A DNA stretch of 64,000 nt from Verrucosispora sioxanthis (GCF_010560025.1 NZ_SAIY01000003.1:62001-126000), one strand, 5' to 3'. Numbered from the stretch's first letter, positions 40,820-50,388 are shown. Notes: a model not told the origin generated them from the letters alone. Numbers and translations: made by a program.

Positions 40820-42952
40820 TTGAAGAGACGACTCGCGCTCGCGGTGGCCGGTCTGACGACCATCACGCTCGTCGCCCCGCCCGCCAGCTCGATGGCCGCG
40901 CCGACCAACCCCACGGCCGCGCCCGGCACCACCACTCCCCCGCCCGACACGGCCTTCCAGAAGGTCACCCTCAACGACCGTCCCGGCGAACCGATGGACC
41001 TGGCCGTGCTACCCGACGGTCGGGTGCTGCACGTGACCCGCGCCGGCGAGGTGTGGTTGCACAATCCCGACACCGGCCGCAACACGATTGCCGCCACCCT
41101 CGACGTCTACCAGCACGACGAGGAGGGCCTGCAGAACGTCGCCATCGACCCGGGCTTCGGCCGGCGCGGCAACAACTGGGTCTACCTGTACTACTCGCCG
41201 CCGATGGACACCCCGGTCGACGACCCGTCCACCCCGGACGTCAACGAGGGCGACGCGCCCGCCTGGGGCACCGAGGAGGAACTCGCACCGTTCAACGGGG
41301 TCATCCGACTGTCCCGGTTCCGGCTGGTCAAGGACACCTTGGACCTGCGTACCGAGCAGCGGATCATCGACGTGCCGGTGAACCGGGGCATCTGCTGTCA
41401 CGTCGGCGGAGACATCGTCTTCGACGCGAAGGGCAACCTGTACCTGTCCACCGGGGACGACACGAACCCGTTCGAGTCCGGCGGGTACACCCCGATCGAC
41501 GAGCGGCCCGGCCGCAACCCGGCGTACGACGCGCAGCGCACCAGCGCCAACACCAACGACCTGCGCGGCAAGATTCTGCGGATCAAGGTCGGCGCCAACG
41601 GCAGGTACACCGTCCCGAAGGGGAACCTGTTCAAGCCCGGCACCCGGGGCACCCGGCCGGAGATCTACCTGATGGGGCTGCGTAACCCGTTCCGGATCGA
41701 ACTGGACCGCAAGACCGGCGATCTGTACGTCGCCGACTACTCCCCGGACGCCGGTCAGCCCGACCCACTGCGCGGACCGGCCGGGCACGGCAAGTGGTTC
41801 GTGGCCCGCAAGGCCGGCAACCACGGCTGGCCCTACTGCGTCACCCCGCAGTTGCCGTACCGGGACTACGACTTCGCCACCGAGGAGTCCGGTGCGGAGT
41901 TCGACTGCACGGCACCGGTCAACGAGTCACCGAACAACACCGGGCTGCGCAAGCTGCCCGCCACGCAACAGCCGGACGTGTGGTACAGCTACGACGCCTC
42001 CGCGCAGTTCCCCGAGTTGGGCACCGGCGGCATCGGCCCGATGGCCGGGCCCGCGTACCGCTTCGACCGCTCCACCACCCGGGGCCGCAACCCGGTGGCG
42101 TGGCCGGCGTACTACGACGGCAAGCCGCTGTTCTACGAGTGGACCCGCGACTACGTCAAGGCGTTCCAGCTGGACCGGCGCGACACGCTCGACGGCATCG
42201 AGCCGGTGCTGCCCTCGGTCGTCTTCGACAACCCGATGGACCTGGAGTTCGGCCCCGACGGCGCGCTCTACGTCCTCGAGTACGGCGACGGATTCTTCAG
42301 CGAGAACCCGGAGGCTCAGGTGGCCCGGATCGACTTCATCGGTCGGGACGGCAACCGCAGCCCGATCCCGGTGGTCTCGGCCAGCCACACCGCCGGCCTG
42401 GCCCCGCTGACCGTGGAGTTCTCCAGCGAGGGCACCACCGATCCGGACGGCGACCGCCTGCGGTACGAGTGGTACCTCGACGACGACGACCGGGTCGACT
42501 CGCGGTCGACGAACCCGACGTTCACCTACCGCGAGAACGGCAGCTACGAGGCGACGCTGAAGGTTACCGACCGGAAGGGACGCTCGGCGTCCGCCTCGGT
42601 GCGGGTCGTGGTCGGCAACGCCGTGCCGGTGGTCGAGCTGGTCGCGCCGGCCGAGGGCCAACCCTTCGCCTTCGGCGACACCATCCGGTACGAAGTACGG
42701 GTCACCGACGACCAGTCGGTCGACTGTGCCCGGGTCAGCGTGACCTACATCCTCGGTCACGACGACCACGGGCATCCGCAGACCACCGCCAACGGCTGCA
42801 CCGGGTCGATTCTGACCACTGTCCCGTCCGGGCACGACCCGGCCACCGACAACCTGTCCGCCGTGTTTGTCGCCTCCTACACCGACCCCGGTGACGACGG
42901 ACTGCCGCCGCTGACCGGGACCGACCAGGTCGTGCTCGTACCCGGCGTGTAG
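40820..42952 (+). CDS. Secreted PQQ-type glucose/sorbosone dehydrogenase with PKD domain
   Basis: 710 residues from a TTG at 40820 with an AAGGAG ribosome-binding site; the upstream ATG of the same frame (40619) gives a low-complexity, non-secreted N-terminus. A signal peptide (KRRLALAVAGLTTITLVAP) ends near ASSMA. The six-bladed beta-propeller of the GSDH family spans about 40-490 (GEPMDLAVLPDGRVLHVTRAGE; LRGKILRIKVG; LGLRNPFRIELD-like MGLRNPFRIELD). A PKD-type domain follows at about 515-600, and an unknown beta-domain to the end. It should oxidise a sugar outside the cell, with PQQ or another cofactor. Next to it lies a secreted sugar isomerase. Confidence 0.9.
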   Translation: MKRRLALAVAGLTTITLVAPPASSMAAPTNPTAAPGTTTPPPDTAFQKVTLNDRPGEPMDLAVLPDGRVLHVTRAGEVWLHNPDTGRNTIAATLDVYQHDEEGLQNVAIDPGFGRRGNNWVYLYYSPPMDTPVDDPSTPDVNEGDAPAWGTEEELAPFNGVIRLSRFRLVKDTLDLRTEQRIIDVPVNRGICCHVGGDIVFDAKGNLYLSTGDDTNPFESGGYTPIDERPGRNPAYDAQRTSANTNDLRGKILRIKVGANGRYTVPKGNLFKPGTRGTRPEIYLMGLRNPFRIELDRKTGDLYVADYSPDAGQPDPLRGPAGHGKWFVARKAGNHGWPYCVTPQLPYRDYDFATEESGAEFDCTAPVNESPNNTGLRKLPATQQPDVWYSYDASAQFPELGTGGIGPMAGPAYRFDRSTTRGRNPVAWPAYYDGKPLFYEWTRDYVKAFQLDRRDTLDGIEPVLPSVVFDNPMDLEFGPDGALYVLEYGDGFFSENPEAQVARIDFIGRDGNRSPIPVVSASHTAGLAPLTVEFSSEGTTDPDGDRLRYEWYLDDDDRVDSRSTNPTFTYRENGSYEATLKVTDRKGRSASASVRVVVGNAVPVVELVAPAEGQPFAFGDTIRYEVRVTDDQSVDCARVSVTYILGHDDHGHPQTTANGCTGSILTTVPSGHDPATDNLSAVFVASYTDPGDDGLPPLTGTDQVVLVPGV

Positions 42953-42971
42953 AACCACGAGAGGAGTCATC

Positions 42972-43955
42972 ATGTGTTACGGATACGACGGGATGGCCGC
43001 GCTGCGGCGTTCCGTTCTCGACCGGCGGGGCCTGCTACGCGGCTCGATGGCCGCGATGGCCGGCGTCGGCCTCGCCACCGCGGGGGTGGGCGCGACCGCC
43101 GCCTCCGCCGGTCCGAAGCACGGTCCGGGTCACGGACACGACCCCGGGCACGGGCACGGCGGTCGGCGGCGGGTGCCGCCGGGGCTGATCAGCATCCAGC
43201 TCTGGACGGTCCGCGGCGCGCTGAACGGCGAACCGGGATACGACGCCACCCTGCGGCACCTCGCCCGGATCGGCTACCCGAAGGTGGAACTGGCACTCGG
43301 CTACTTCGGCCGCAACGCCGCCCAACTGCGCCGCTTCCTGGACAGCATCTGCCTCAAGGCCACGTCCAGCCACGACGGGATCAGCGAGACTCCCGCCGCG
43401 CTGCAGGAGAAGATCCGCAACGCGGTGACGCTGGGTCAGAAGTTCATGGTGGTGCCGTACCTCTACTCGGAGAACGTCGACGACTGGAAACGGTGGGCGG
43501 AGCAAATGAACGTCGAGGCCGCCGCGGCGGCCCGGGCCGGTCTGCGCTACGGCTACCACAACCACGCCCACGAGTTCACCATCGACCTCGGCGGCGGTCG
43601 TACGCCGTGGGACGTGCTGACCGAGGAACTGGATCCCCGGCTCGTCCACCTGGAGATCGACATCTACTGGGCGGTGACCGGCGGCATCGAGTCCGGCGAC
43701 GGTGTGCGCGACCCTGAGGGCTTCACTCTCGACGTGATCCGCGCCGCGCCGCAGCGGGTGCTCCAGTACCACGTCAAGGACCGGCACGCCGCCGACGGCG
43801 ACATGGCCGACCTCGGCACCGGGATGATCGACTTCGCGCGGATCTTCCGGAAGCACCCGGTGCTGGAGTACATCGTGGAGAACGACACGCCGGACGTGAC
43901 GCCCCAGCGCACCGCCGAGGTCGGCTACCGCTACCTGCGCCATCTGCGGTACTGA
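42972..43955 (+). CDS. Tat-exported sugar phosphate isomerase/epimerase-like TIM-barrel
   Basis: 327 residues, ATG at 42972, 19 nt after the dehydrogenase gene with an AGAGGAG ribosome-binding site. The Tat signal is LDRRGLLRG followed by a hydrophobic stretch and TAASAG. A His/Gly-rich linker (HGPGHGHDPGHGHGG) then leads to the xylose-isomerase-like TIM barrel (LISIQLWTVRGALNG; YGYHNHAHEF; VLEYIVEND) with its metal-ligand residues. Being exported with a sugar oxidase, it may process an extracellular sugar product. Epimerase or isomerase activity is inferred from the fold. Confidence 0.85.
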   Translation: MCYGYDGMAALRRSVLDRRGLLRGSMAAMAGVGLATAGVGATAASAGPKHGPGHGHDPGHGHGGRRRVPPGLISIQLWTVRGALNGEPGYDATLRHLARIGYPKVELALGYFGRNAAQLRRFLDSICLKATSSHDGISETPAALQEKIRNAVTLGQKFMVVPYLYSENVDDWKRWAEQMNVEAAAAARAGLRYGYHNHAHEFTIDLGGGRTPWDVLTEELDPRLVHLEIDIYWAVTGGIESGDGVRDPEGFTLDVIRAAPQRVLQYHVKDRHAADGDMADLGTGMIDFARIFRKHPVLEYIVENDTPDVTPQRTAEVGYRYLRHLRY

Positions 43956-43974
43956 CGAACCTTCTCCGCGGTAG

Positions 43975-44019
43975 TCGCCGGGGTGCCGAGTCGACCAGAT
44001 CGGCACGGCACCCCGGCGA
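43975..44019. terminator. 14-bp perfect hairpin between convergent genes
   Basis: TCGCCGGGGTGCCG at 43975-43988 pairs exactly with CGGCACCCCGGCGA at 44006-44019 across a 17-nt loop. No U-tract. It lies 20 nt after the isomerase stop and 34 nt before the convergent VOC gene stop, so it may terminate both. Confidence 0.65.
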
Positions 44020-44052
44020 TGCGGAGGCTCGTACGTCGTCGGACCTGCTCAC

Positions 44053-44481
44053 TCAGTCGAAGTCCGCAGGGGTGAACTCCCGCTGTTCGACCAGGACCAG
44101 CCAGTTGCCCGAGTTGTCCCGCGCGACGGCCTCCACCCCGTACGGCCGATCCGCCGGTTCCTGGATGAAGTCGACCCCCTTGGCCCGCAGGTCATCGTAG
44201 GTCTTGCGGCAGTCGTCGACGGCCAAGCCGACGGCGAACAGGTTGCCCTCGTCCTGCGCCCGACGGAACATCTCCGCCACCTCCGGCGTCAGCGGCGGCC
44301 CGGGAAGGGTCAGGTGCACCTCCAGTTCCGGTTGGCTGGGGTGCTTGACGGTGCACCACCGGTAGCCCTCGCCGAGGGTGATGTCGACGCCCTCGACGAA
44401 ACCCAGAATGTCGACGTAGAACGTCTTGGCGGCGTCGATGTCCTTGACGAACACGCTGGTCAACGAGACGTTGGTAATCAT
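44053..44481 (-). CDS. VOC-family (glyoxalase/bleomycin-resistance fold) protein
   Basis: 142 residues, ATG at 44479-44481. The beta-alpha-beta repeat is clear: NVSLTSVFVKDIDAAKTFYV opens the first half and GVEAVARDNSGNWLVLVEQ closes the second. The catalytic metal residues are present in part. It should bind a small ligand. It is paired with a downstream-oriented AraC gene, a common arrangement in which the AraC protein controls the VOC gene. Confidence 0.88.
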   Translation of the reverse strand: MITNVSLTSVFVKDIDAAKTFYVDILGFVEGVDITLGEGYRWCTVKHPSQPELEVHLTLPGPPLTPEVAEMFRRAQDEGNLFAVGLAVDDCRKTYDDLRAKGVDFIQEPADRPYGVEAVARDNSGNWLVLVEQREFTPADFD

Positions 44482-44534
44482 GGGACCAGGTTAGGAGACG
44501 GTCGGCGGCGTCCGGCTTCTCCTGGCTTGCGGCG

Positions 44535-44954
44535 TCACCCACGTCGTTCGGCGAGGCCCCACATGAAGACGAAACAGCCGGGAATGTGCGGCGCTCCGCT
44601 GCTCGCCCAGCGGCGCTGGAACTCACTCGGTGTCTCACCGACCACGGCGCGGAAACGGCTGCTGAACGAGCCGAGACTGGCGAACCCGACGGCGTAGCAG
44701 ACCTCGGTCACCGTCAGGTTGGTGCTCCGCAGCAGGTCCTGGGCCCGCTCGATGCGCCGCCGCGACAGGTACGCCGCCGGGGAGCAACCGTAGGTGACGG
44801 TGAACAGGCGCTGGAAGTGGTACTTGCTGACGCTGGCGACAGCCGCGACAGCGGTGAGATCCAACGCCTCGGTGTAGTGGCGATCCATGTGATCGCGGGC
44901 GCGTCGCAGGTGAACCAGCAGGTCACCGGAGGCGCGGCGGGGTGGAGCGCTCAT
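44535..44954 (-). CDS. AraC-family transcriptional regulator
   Basis: 139 residues from the ATG at 44952-44954. Only the two-helix-turn-helix DNA-binding unit is present: SKYHFQRLFTVTYGCSPAAY and then VTEVCYAVGFASLGSFSSRF. There is no separate ligand-binding domain, so it is a short AraC protein. It lies upstream of the VOC gene on the same strand with a 53-nt gap and may control it. Confidence 0.92.
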   Translation of the reverse strand: MSAPPRRASGDLLVHLRRARDHMDRHYTEALDLTAVAAVASVSKYHFQRLFTVTYGCSPAAYLSRRRIERAQDLLRSTNLTVTEVCYAVGFASLGSFSSRFRAVVGETPSEFQRRWASSGAPHIPGCFVFMWGLAERRG

Positions 44955-45188
44955 CACGGGCAAGCTTATGCCGTGGTCGGTCCGGATGCCTCGGCACAAT
45001 CCGGCCTCGGCATCGGGAAGGGCTGCCGGATCAACATGAGCATGATCTTCGGTGTTGAGCGGGGGCCGACGACAGCAGCACCAACCGAAAGTGACGGTGA
45101 CAATACGTGCGCGGTGGAGATCGTCACGGATCAGCGGCTCACCTGAGTGTCGCCGGCCGGCGGCGCGGACCCGCCCTTCCGGGCCGCG

Positions 45189-46040
45189 TCAACGCAGCCG
45201 GCGGGCGGGGAACCTCGGCGGTGGGTCGGCGATCGCGGTCTGGGCGGCGACCAGTTGGAGTTCCCTAGTGCCGGCCGCCAGGGTGGCCTCCAGCACCGCG
45301 AAGATCGAGGCGGTGGTGCGTTCCAGCGCCGTGGCCGGCGATCCGGTCGTGGACAGGTGCGCCAGGTACAGCGCGGCGGTGACGTCGCCGCCGCCGTTGG
45401 GGGTGATCGGCAGCAGCGGGGTGGTCACCGCCCAGGCACCGGCGTCCGAGACGGCCACCACCTCCAGTGTGTCCGCCGGCAGGTCGCCGTGCAGCACGCT
45501 GGTCACCAGGACGTGCCGGGGGCCGGTGGCGCGTACCGCGTCGACGGCGGCCAGCAGGTCGTCGATCGTGTTCGTCGGTCGGCCGGCGAGGAACTCCAGT
45601 TCGAACTGGTTCGGGGTGACGATGTCGGCGCGGGGCACCACCACGTCGCGCAGGTACTCCGGGATGCCGGGCCGGACGAACATGCCCCGGCCGACGTCGC
45701 CCATCACCGGGTCGCAGCAGTAGAGCGCGTCGGGGTTGGCGGTCTTCACCAGGGTCACCGCGTCGAGGATCACCGCGCCCATCGCCGGATCTCCCTGGTA
45801 GCCGGAGAGCACCGCGTCGGCGTCACCGAGCACCCCACGGTCGGCGATGCCGGCGATCACCTCGGCGACGTCGGTGGGGGCCAGCAGCGGTCCGCGCCAC
45901 GCGCCGTAGCCGGTGTGGTTGGAGAAGTGCACGGTCAGCACCGGCCAGACCTCGTGGCCGAGCCGTTGCAGCGGGAACACCGCCGCCGAGTTGCCGACGT
46001 GGCCGTAGGCGACCGAGGACTGGATGGACAGGATCTTCAC
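45189..46040 (-). CDS. pdxY: Pyridoxal kinase (PdxY type)
   Basis: 283 residues, GTG start at 46038-46040. The ribokinase-like fold is shown by SIQSSVAYGHVGNSAAVFPL, SNHTGYGAWRG and LYCCDPVMGD; TPNQFELEFLAG and the anion-hole region around GGGDVTAALYLAHL complete the active site, with Asp of GGGD as the catalytic base. It phosphorylates pyridoxal to pyridoxal 5'-phosphate in the salvage pathway. It stands alone, with no other B6 gene nearby. Confidence 0.93.
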   Translation of the reverse strand: MKILSIQSSVAYGHVGNSAAVFPLQRLGHEVWPVLTVHFSNHTGYGAWRGPLLAPTDVAEVIAGIADRGVLGDADAVLSGYQGDPAMGAVILDAVTLVKTANPDALYCCDPVMGDVGRGMFVRPGIPEYLRDVVVPRADIVTPNQFELEFLAGRPTNTIDDLLAAVDAVRATGPRHVLVTSVLHGDLPADTLEVVAVSDAGAWAVTTPLLPITPNGGGDVTAALYLAHLSTTGSPATALERTTASIFAVLEATLAAGTRELQLVAAQTAIADPPPRFPARRLR

Positions 46041-46155
46041 CGTCCCATCATGGCGGTCGGCGGCCCTCGATGGGCCGGGGTCCCGTCACCAGCCGGTCGG
46101 CCCGGTGTGCCGACGCTGTCGACCTGACCGTACGGACGGATCGCGCCGGATCCCG

Positions 46156-47160
46156 CTATCGTCCGTCGCGCAGGGTGAGCACGTACCTGGCGGTGGCCGC
46201 GACGGTGCGGTCCGCGTCCTCGGACAGCTCGGTGAGGGCCCGGGTGGCCGTGGCCCCCGGGATGTCGGCGAGCGCCTGCGTCAGCCGGCTGCGTACCGGC
46301 GGCCCGACGCCGCTGTCGGTGAGGCGCTCGACGAGCCGGGTGGCGATCTGGTCCGCCAGCGCGGGGTCACCGGCCAGCGCGGTCAGGGCGTCGGCCGCGT
46401 CGGCCTCGTTTGTCTCCTCGACGATCATCTCGATCAGGGTCGGGATCGCCTCGGACACGCCACGTGCCCCCAGCGCGAGGGCCGCGTACCTGCGGACGAC
46501 GGGGTCGGGGTGGGCGAGGGCGTCCCGCAGCAGCACGGTCGCGGCACCGTCGGGGATCTCGGCGATGGACCGGACGGCGCGTTTGCGTACCTCGGCGTCG
46601 GGTGCGTCGAGGCCCACCGCCAGCAGGGCCGCCACATCGCCGGCCGACTGCGCCAGCGCCCAGCGCAGCGCACCGGCGACGTTCGGGTCCGACTCGCCCA
46701 ACACCGCCTCGACGAGTGCCTCCGCCGGCATCGTCGGGTCACCGGTCGAGGACAGGGCGGCGTGCTGACGGTGCCCGGCGTTCTCGGAGCCGAGCGCCTG
46801 CAGCAGGGCGACGACCTGGAGCACGTCCGCCCAGTCGGCGGGTTGCGCGGCCCCGATCCGCCGCAGCCGGGTGAGCAGCTCCGTCTGCGCCGCTATCCGC
46901 TCCCGGGTCTGCTGGATCAGGTCTGCCACGAGCTGCGCGGGGGTGAAGGCGGGATCGTCGAGCGCCCGCCTCACCTCCCGCAGCGACAGCCCCAGCGACC
47001 GCAGGCTCTCGATGTGGAAGATCCTCCGGATGTCGTCGCTCGAGTACTCCCGGTAGCCGACCCCGCTGCGGCCCGTCGGCTCCACCAGACCGAGCGACTC
47101 GTAGTGCCGGAGCATCCGGGCGCTGACGCCGGAGCGTCGGGCCACCTCACCGATCAGCAC
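46156..47160 (-). CDS. MerR-family regulator fused to HEAT repeats
   Basis: 334 residues, GTG at 47158-47160. Residues 1-75 are a MerR winged-helix (IGEVARRSGVSARMLRHYES; YREYSSDDIRRI) with the dimerisation helix to about 110. Residues 140-334 are a run of HEAT/PBS-lyase-type helical repeats (VRKRAVRSIAEIPDGAATVL; VRRYAALALGARG), in place of the usual small ligand domain. It follows a stand-alone HEAT protein gene by 6 nt on the same strand. The HEAT part probably binds a protein or nucleic-acid partner. Confidence 0.9.
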   Translation of the reverse strand: MLIGEVARRSGVSARMLRHYESLGLVEPTGRSGVGYREYSSDDIRRIFHIESLRSLGLSLREVRRALDDPAFTPAQLVADLIQQTRERIAAQTELLTRLRRIGAAQPADWADVLQVVALLQALGSENAGHRQHAALSSTGDPTMPAEALVEAVLGESDPNVAGALRWALAQSAGDVAALLAVGLDAPDAEVRKRAVRSIAEIPDGAATVLLRDALAHPDPVVRRYAALALGARGVSEAIPTLIEMIVEETNEADAADALTALAGDPALADQIATRLVERLTDSGVGPPVRSRLTQALADIPGATATRALTELSEDADRTVAATARYVLTLRDGR

Positions 47161-47166
47161 CGTCGG

Positions 47167-47835
47167 TCACCGGATCCGGTCGTTCTCGCCGAGGGCCACC
47201 ACGCGCTTGGCCTCCTCGATCGCGAACTCGAAGCCGGCGTCCGGGTCGTCGAGCAGGCGTTGCGTGGCGATCGCGTGCTGCCGCACGCCGGGGTCGGGAT
47301 GCGTCCCGGCCGCGTCCAGGACCGGAGTGATCACCTCGCCGAGCGCGACGAGTGCCCGGCTGAGGCTCAACCCCGTCTCCCGTCCGCCGCGCCCGAGCTG
47401 GGTCGCCAGCACGGCGGCCAGCGCCGGCCGGTCTCCGTCGGGTGCCAGCACCACCGCCGCCCGCCAGGCGCTGCGGGCCACCTCGTCGTCGGTGTCGGTC
47501 AGCAGCGCCCGCGTGATCGCCGGCCACGCCCGCCGGTCCCCGATCTTGGACAGGGTGTGCAACGCCTGGCTGCGGGCCTGTGCGGTTTCCGAGCGCAGCT
47601 CCGCCACGAGCCCGGGGACGGTCAGTGCGGCCGGGTGCCGGGTGAGGGCCCAGGTGAGCATCTCGCGTACGGAGAAGTCGGGCTCGACCGCGCAGCGCTC
47701 CACCAGCTTGTCGATCAACTGCGGGTCGGGGGTCGTGCCGGCCGCCAGCGCGGCCCGCAGCCGCACCGACGCATCGCCGTGCGCCAGCCCACGCAGTATC
47801 CGTGCCGTCTGCGTGGCCTCCTGTGACGTGTTCAT
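47167..47835 (-). CDS. HEAT-repeat protein
   Basis: 222 residues from the ATG at 47833-47835 with a strong GGAGGTGAT ribosome-binding site. The whole protein is HEAT/PBS-lyase-type repeats (DASVRLRAALAAGTTP; VREMLTWALTRHP; ARSQALHTLSKIGDRRAWPA), like the C-terminal part of the MerR-HEAT protein next to it. It is the first gene of a two-gene operon with that regulator and has a palindromic site in front. A partner or decoy for the MerR-HEAT protein is plausible. Confidence 0.85.
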   Translation of the reverse strand: MNTSQEATQTARILRGLAHGDASVRLRAALAAGTTPDPQLIDKLVERCAVEPDFSVREMLTWALTRHPAALTVPGLVAELRSETAQARSQALHTLSKIGDRRAWPAITRALLTDTDDEVARSAWRAAVVLAPDGDRPALAAVLATQLGRGGRETGLSLSRALVALGEVITPVLDAAGTHPDPGVRQHAIATQRLLDDPDAGFEFAIEEAKRVVALGENDRIR

Positions 47836-47861
47836 CCGGATCACCTCCTCGACACAGTGAA

Positions 47862-47884
47862 GACCTTGTCACTCTGTCAAGGTC
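47862..47884 (-). promoter_or_regulatory. MerR-type palindromic operator
   Basis: GACCTTG-N9-CAAGGTC is a perfect 7-bp inverted repeat. On the minus strand it contains a TTGACA -35-like box (from CTTGACAGAG) about 40-50 nt upstream of the HEAT gene start. This fits autoregulation by the MerR-HEAT protein. Confidence 0.6.
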
Positions 47885-47940
47885 AAGCCGTGGGTGCCGG
47901 CGATTGGCCGGGCACCCACGGCCCGCGGAAGGCCCGTCGG

Positions 47941-50388
47941 TCAGCGCTTCGGTGCCTTGACCTTCTGCTTGTTGTGGTTGCTGCCCCGGCCGTCGGGCTT
48001 GTAGTTGCGCTCCACGTTGCCGGCCGCGTCCACGGAGAACCAGTGCACGGTCGTGCCGACGGGGATGGTGAGCGTCTCACCGCCCTCCCGGATGCCGGCC
48101 GAGCCGTAGAGCGTGGAGGCGTAGGTGGGTCGGCTCCGGTCGAGGGTGTAGAACACGGCCGCCGGTTCGCTGGTGGAGAAGGTGACGTCCACCATGCCCG
48201 GGGTGGCGCTCGCCCGCACCGACAGCGAGCTTCTCGGTCGCTTCCGGTCCGTGTCGAAGTCCCGGGCCACCCGCAGCATCTCGGTCAGGCCGTTGGCGAA
48301 CTCCATCGTCTCGGCGTGCGCCTCCTGCCAGTCCGGCTGGAACGAGGTGCCGACCTCGAAGTTCCAGGCGTAGATGCCGTACTTGTACCAGAGCATGTCT
48401 CCGGAGTTGCCGGCCGCCGAGTAGAGCACGTCGGCGATCGGGCCGGTCCGGGCCGGGGTGACGGCCAGGTTGCGGTGCCGCTTGATGGCGGTCAGGATCC
48501 GCGACGACGCGCCCCAGAACAGCGACTCCTCGGCCAGCGTCGGCCGCGGTGCCGAGACCCGGCCGGGGAGGGCGTACGAGCCGGGCGACCACATGAAGTA
48601 GTTGCCGGACGAGTGCAGGTTCATCGAGAACCTGATGTTCGGTCGGGAGGCCAGCCAGTCGACGTTGCGGTTCTCCGGCTCGGACAGCTCGCCCGGGCCG
48701 GCGTACGTGCCGCTGGTGCAGCTGGTCGACGCGCCCGCGTACCCGTCGAACAGGCTGTACTCGGTGTAGTTGCGGTTGTTGTCCACGCCCCACGAGTTGC
48801 GGCCGAGGAAGTCCGCCGGCGCCTGCGGGGCGCAGTGGTTGGTCATGTTCTTGCGCTGGGAGTTGAAGTCGTAGAAGGAGTAGTGCCCGCCGTCCGGGTT
48901 GATCGACGGAGCGATCCAGATGTCGAGGTTGTCCACCAGGTCGCGGGTCTTGCGGTCGTGCGCGTAGTTGCGCAGCAGCCGCTCGGCGGTCTCGATGGTG
49001 ACCAGCGGCGGCACCCACTCCCGGGCGTGCTCCTGGGCGTACGCCAGCACTCCGAGCCGGGAGCCGTCGCGGTGCTTGCCGATGCGGATGGCGTACACCG
49101 GGTGCGGGTCGCGGGAGACCGATGCCGGCGCGGCGAGGCCGTCGGAGAGCGCGGTCCGCGCGACCGGCGCGACCACCCCGGTGCCCGGGCTGCCCCGATA
49201 GGTGTACGCGGTCAGCAGCGTCCCCGCCTGCGCGTTGAGCGCGGCGACGACCTGCTCGGCGGTGCTGGTGACGGTGCCGCTGCCGTCGGTGGCGAGGTCG
49301 ACGCGGACTGCGGTGCCGGTGACGGTCACCGCCAGGGGTGCGTCGGCAGTACCGGGATCGGCGAGTTCGACGGAGATGTCGTTGCCGCCCTGGTGACCCC
49401 AGGCCAGCGAGTCGACCGCGACCCGACTGGCGTCGACGGTGCCGAGCACCGCCTGCGCCTTACGCCGGTAGCCGTTGGTCCGGTACGGCAACTCGACGAT
49501 CTCCGAGATCTTCGGGTACTGCGCGGACAGTGCCTTGATCCGGTCGTACAGCTCGGTGGGGGTCAGGTAGCTGGCCACGAAGTCCTTCATGTAGCCCGGC
49601 CCCTCGGGGTCCTTCGGCGGGATGGGCAGCCACTCGTTGACCTTGGCCACCGCCACGTCACCGCTCGGACTGGTGATCCGCACGTACGCCGGACGGCTGC
49701 TGACCTGCGCCGCGCCCCGGTGGTAGAGGTAGACGCCGGCGTCGACGAACCGGGAGATGGTCTGGGTGCCACCGGAGCCGATCTCGGTGCCCGGCCCGCT
49801 GTCCCGCTCGACGGTCAACGGGCTGGCGTCGGCCTGTCCCTGCGCCCACTTCGCCTCGACCGAGAGGACCTGCGTGTCGCCGGAGGTGTAGTAGTCCGCC
49901 CGGATGATCCTGACGTCGGAGACTGTGGACCGGGCGGAGAAGTCGGCGGCGGCCGCGTACTCCCGGTTCTCGGCCAGGTGGGCGGCGATTGTCGCCTCCC
50001 GCTCGGCCACCCGCTGAGCCGCGTCCTGCGGTGTGTGCAGCACCTTGCCGAAGGTGAAGCCGGCCCGGGTCAGCGTGGTGACCTCGTTGCCGGTCACCAC
50101 GGCGTGCACGACGATGCCGTCCCCGGTGTGGGTGATGTGATGGTCGAGGTCGACGCCGGTGGCCACCAGAGCGTCCAGCTCGGCGTTGTCGGCCAGGATC
50201 ACCTCGACCACGCTGGCCCGCTCGTCGGCGAGCCGGCCGAGGTCGGCGGGCGCGGTCACCGGCGCGGCGGCCTGCGGCACGATCGCCGCAGCGGGATTGA
50301 CAAGCAGCAGCACGGCCGCGAAGGCGGCCAGTGCGGTGGCGGCGGGCAGCTGGGGTCGCCAGCGCAAGCCCGTAAGGACCTTCGACAT
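47941..50388 (-). CDS. Secreted M14-family zinc carboxypeptidase
   Basis: 815 residues from the ATG at 50386-50388. A signal peptide (ATALAAFAAVLLLVNPAAA) is present. Residues 60-300 form a long N-terminal region of the peptidase-associated type. The M14 domain follows with the zinc motif His454-x-x-Glu457 (AQEHAREW), the substrate-binding SINPDGG, the third ligand in SMNLHSSGNYF, and the catalytic Glu in WNFEVGTSFQP. An insert of about 100 residues precedes the zinc motif (DISVELADPG ... GVVAPVA), and a C-terminal chitobiase-like beta domain (PAAVFYTLDRSRPTY) closes it. It should cleave C-terminal residues from extracellular peptides. Confidence 0.9.
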   Translation of the reverse strand: MSKVLTGLRWRPQLPAATALAAFAAVLLLVNPAAAIVPQAAAPVTAPADLGRLADERASVVEVILADNAELDALVATGVDLDHHITHTGDGIVVHAVVTGNEVTTLTRAGFTFGKVLHTPQDAAQRVAEREATIAAHLAENREYAAAADFSARSTVSDVRIIRADYYTSGDTQVLSVEAKWAQGQADASPLTVERDSGPGTEIGSGGTQTISRFVDAGVYLYHRGAAQVSSRPAYVRITSPSGDVAVAKVNEWLPIPPKDPEGPGYMKDFVASYLTPTELYDRIKALSAQYPKISEIVELPYRTNGYRRKAQAVLGTVDASRVAVDSLAWGHQGGNDISVELADPGTADAPLAVTVTGTAVRVDLATDGSGTVTSTAEQVVAALNAQAGTLLTAYTYRGSPGTGVVAPVARTALSDGLAAPASVSRDPHPVYAIRIGKHRDGSRLGVLAYAQEHAREWVPPLVTIETAERLLRNYAHDRKTRDLVDNLDIWIAPSINPDGGHYSFYDFNSQRKNMTNHCAPQAPADFLGRNSWGVDNNRNYTEYSLFDGYAGASTSCTSGTYAGPGELSEPENRNVDWLASRPNIRFSMNLHSSGNYFMWSPGSYALPGRVSAPRPTLAEESLFWGASSRILTAIKRHRNLAVTPARTGPIADVLYSAAGNSGDMLWYKYGIYAWNFEVGTSFQPDWQEAHAETMEFANGLTEMLRVARDFDTDRKRPRSSLSVRASATPGMVDVTFSTSEPAAVFYTLDRSRPTYASTLYGSAGIREGGETLTIPVGTTVHWFSVDAAGNVERNYKPDGRGSNHNKQKVKAPKR

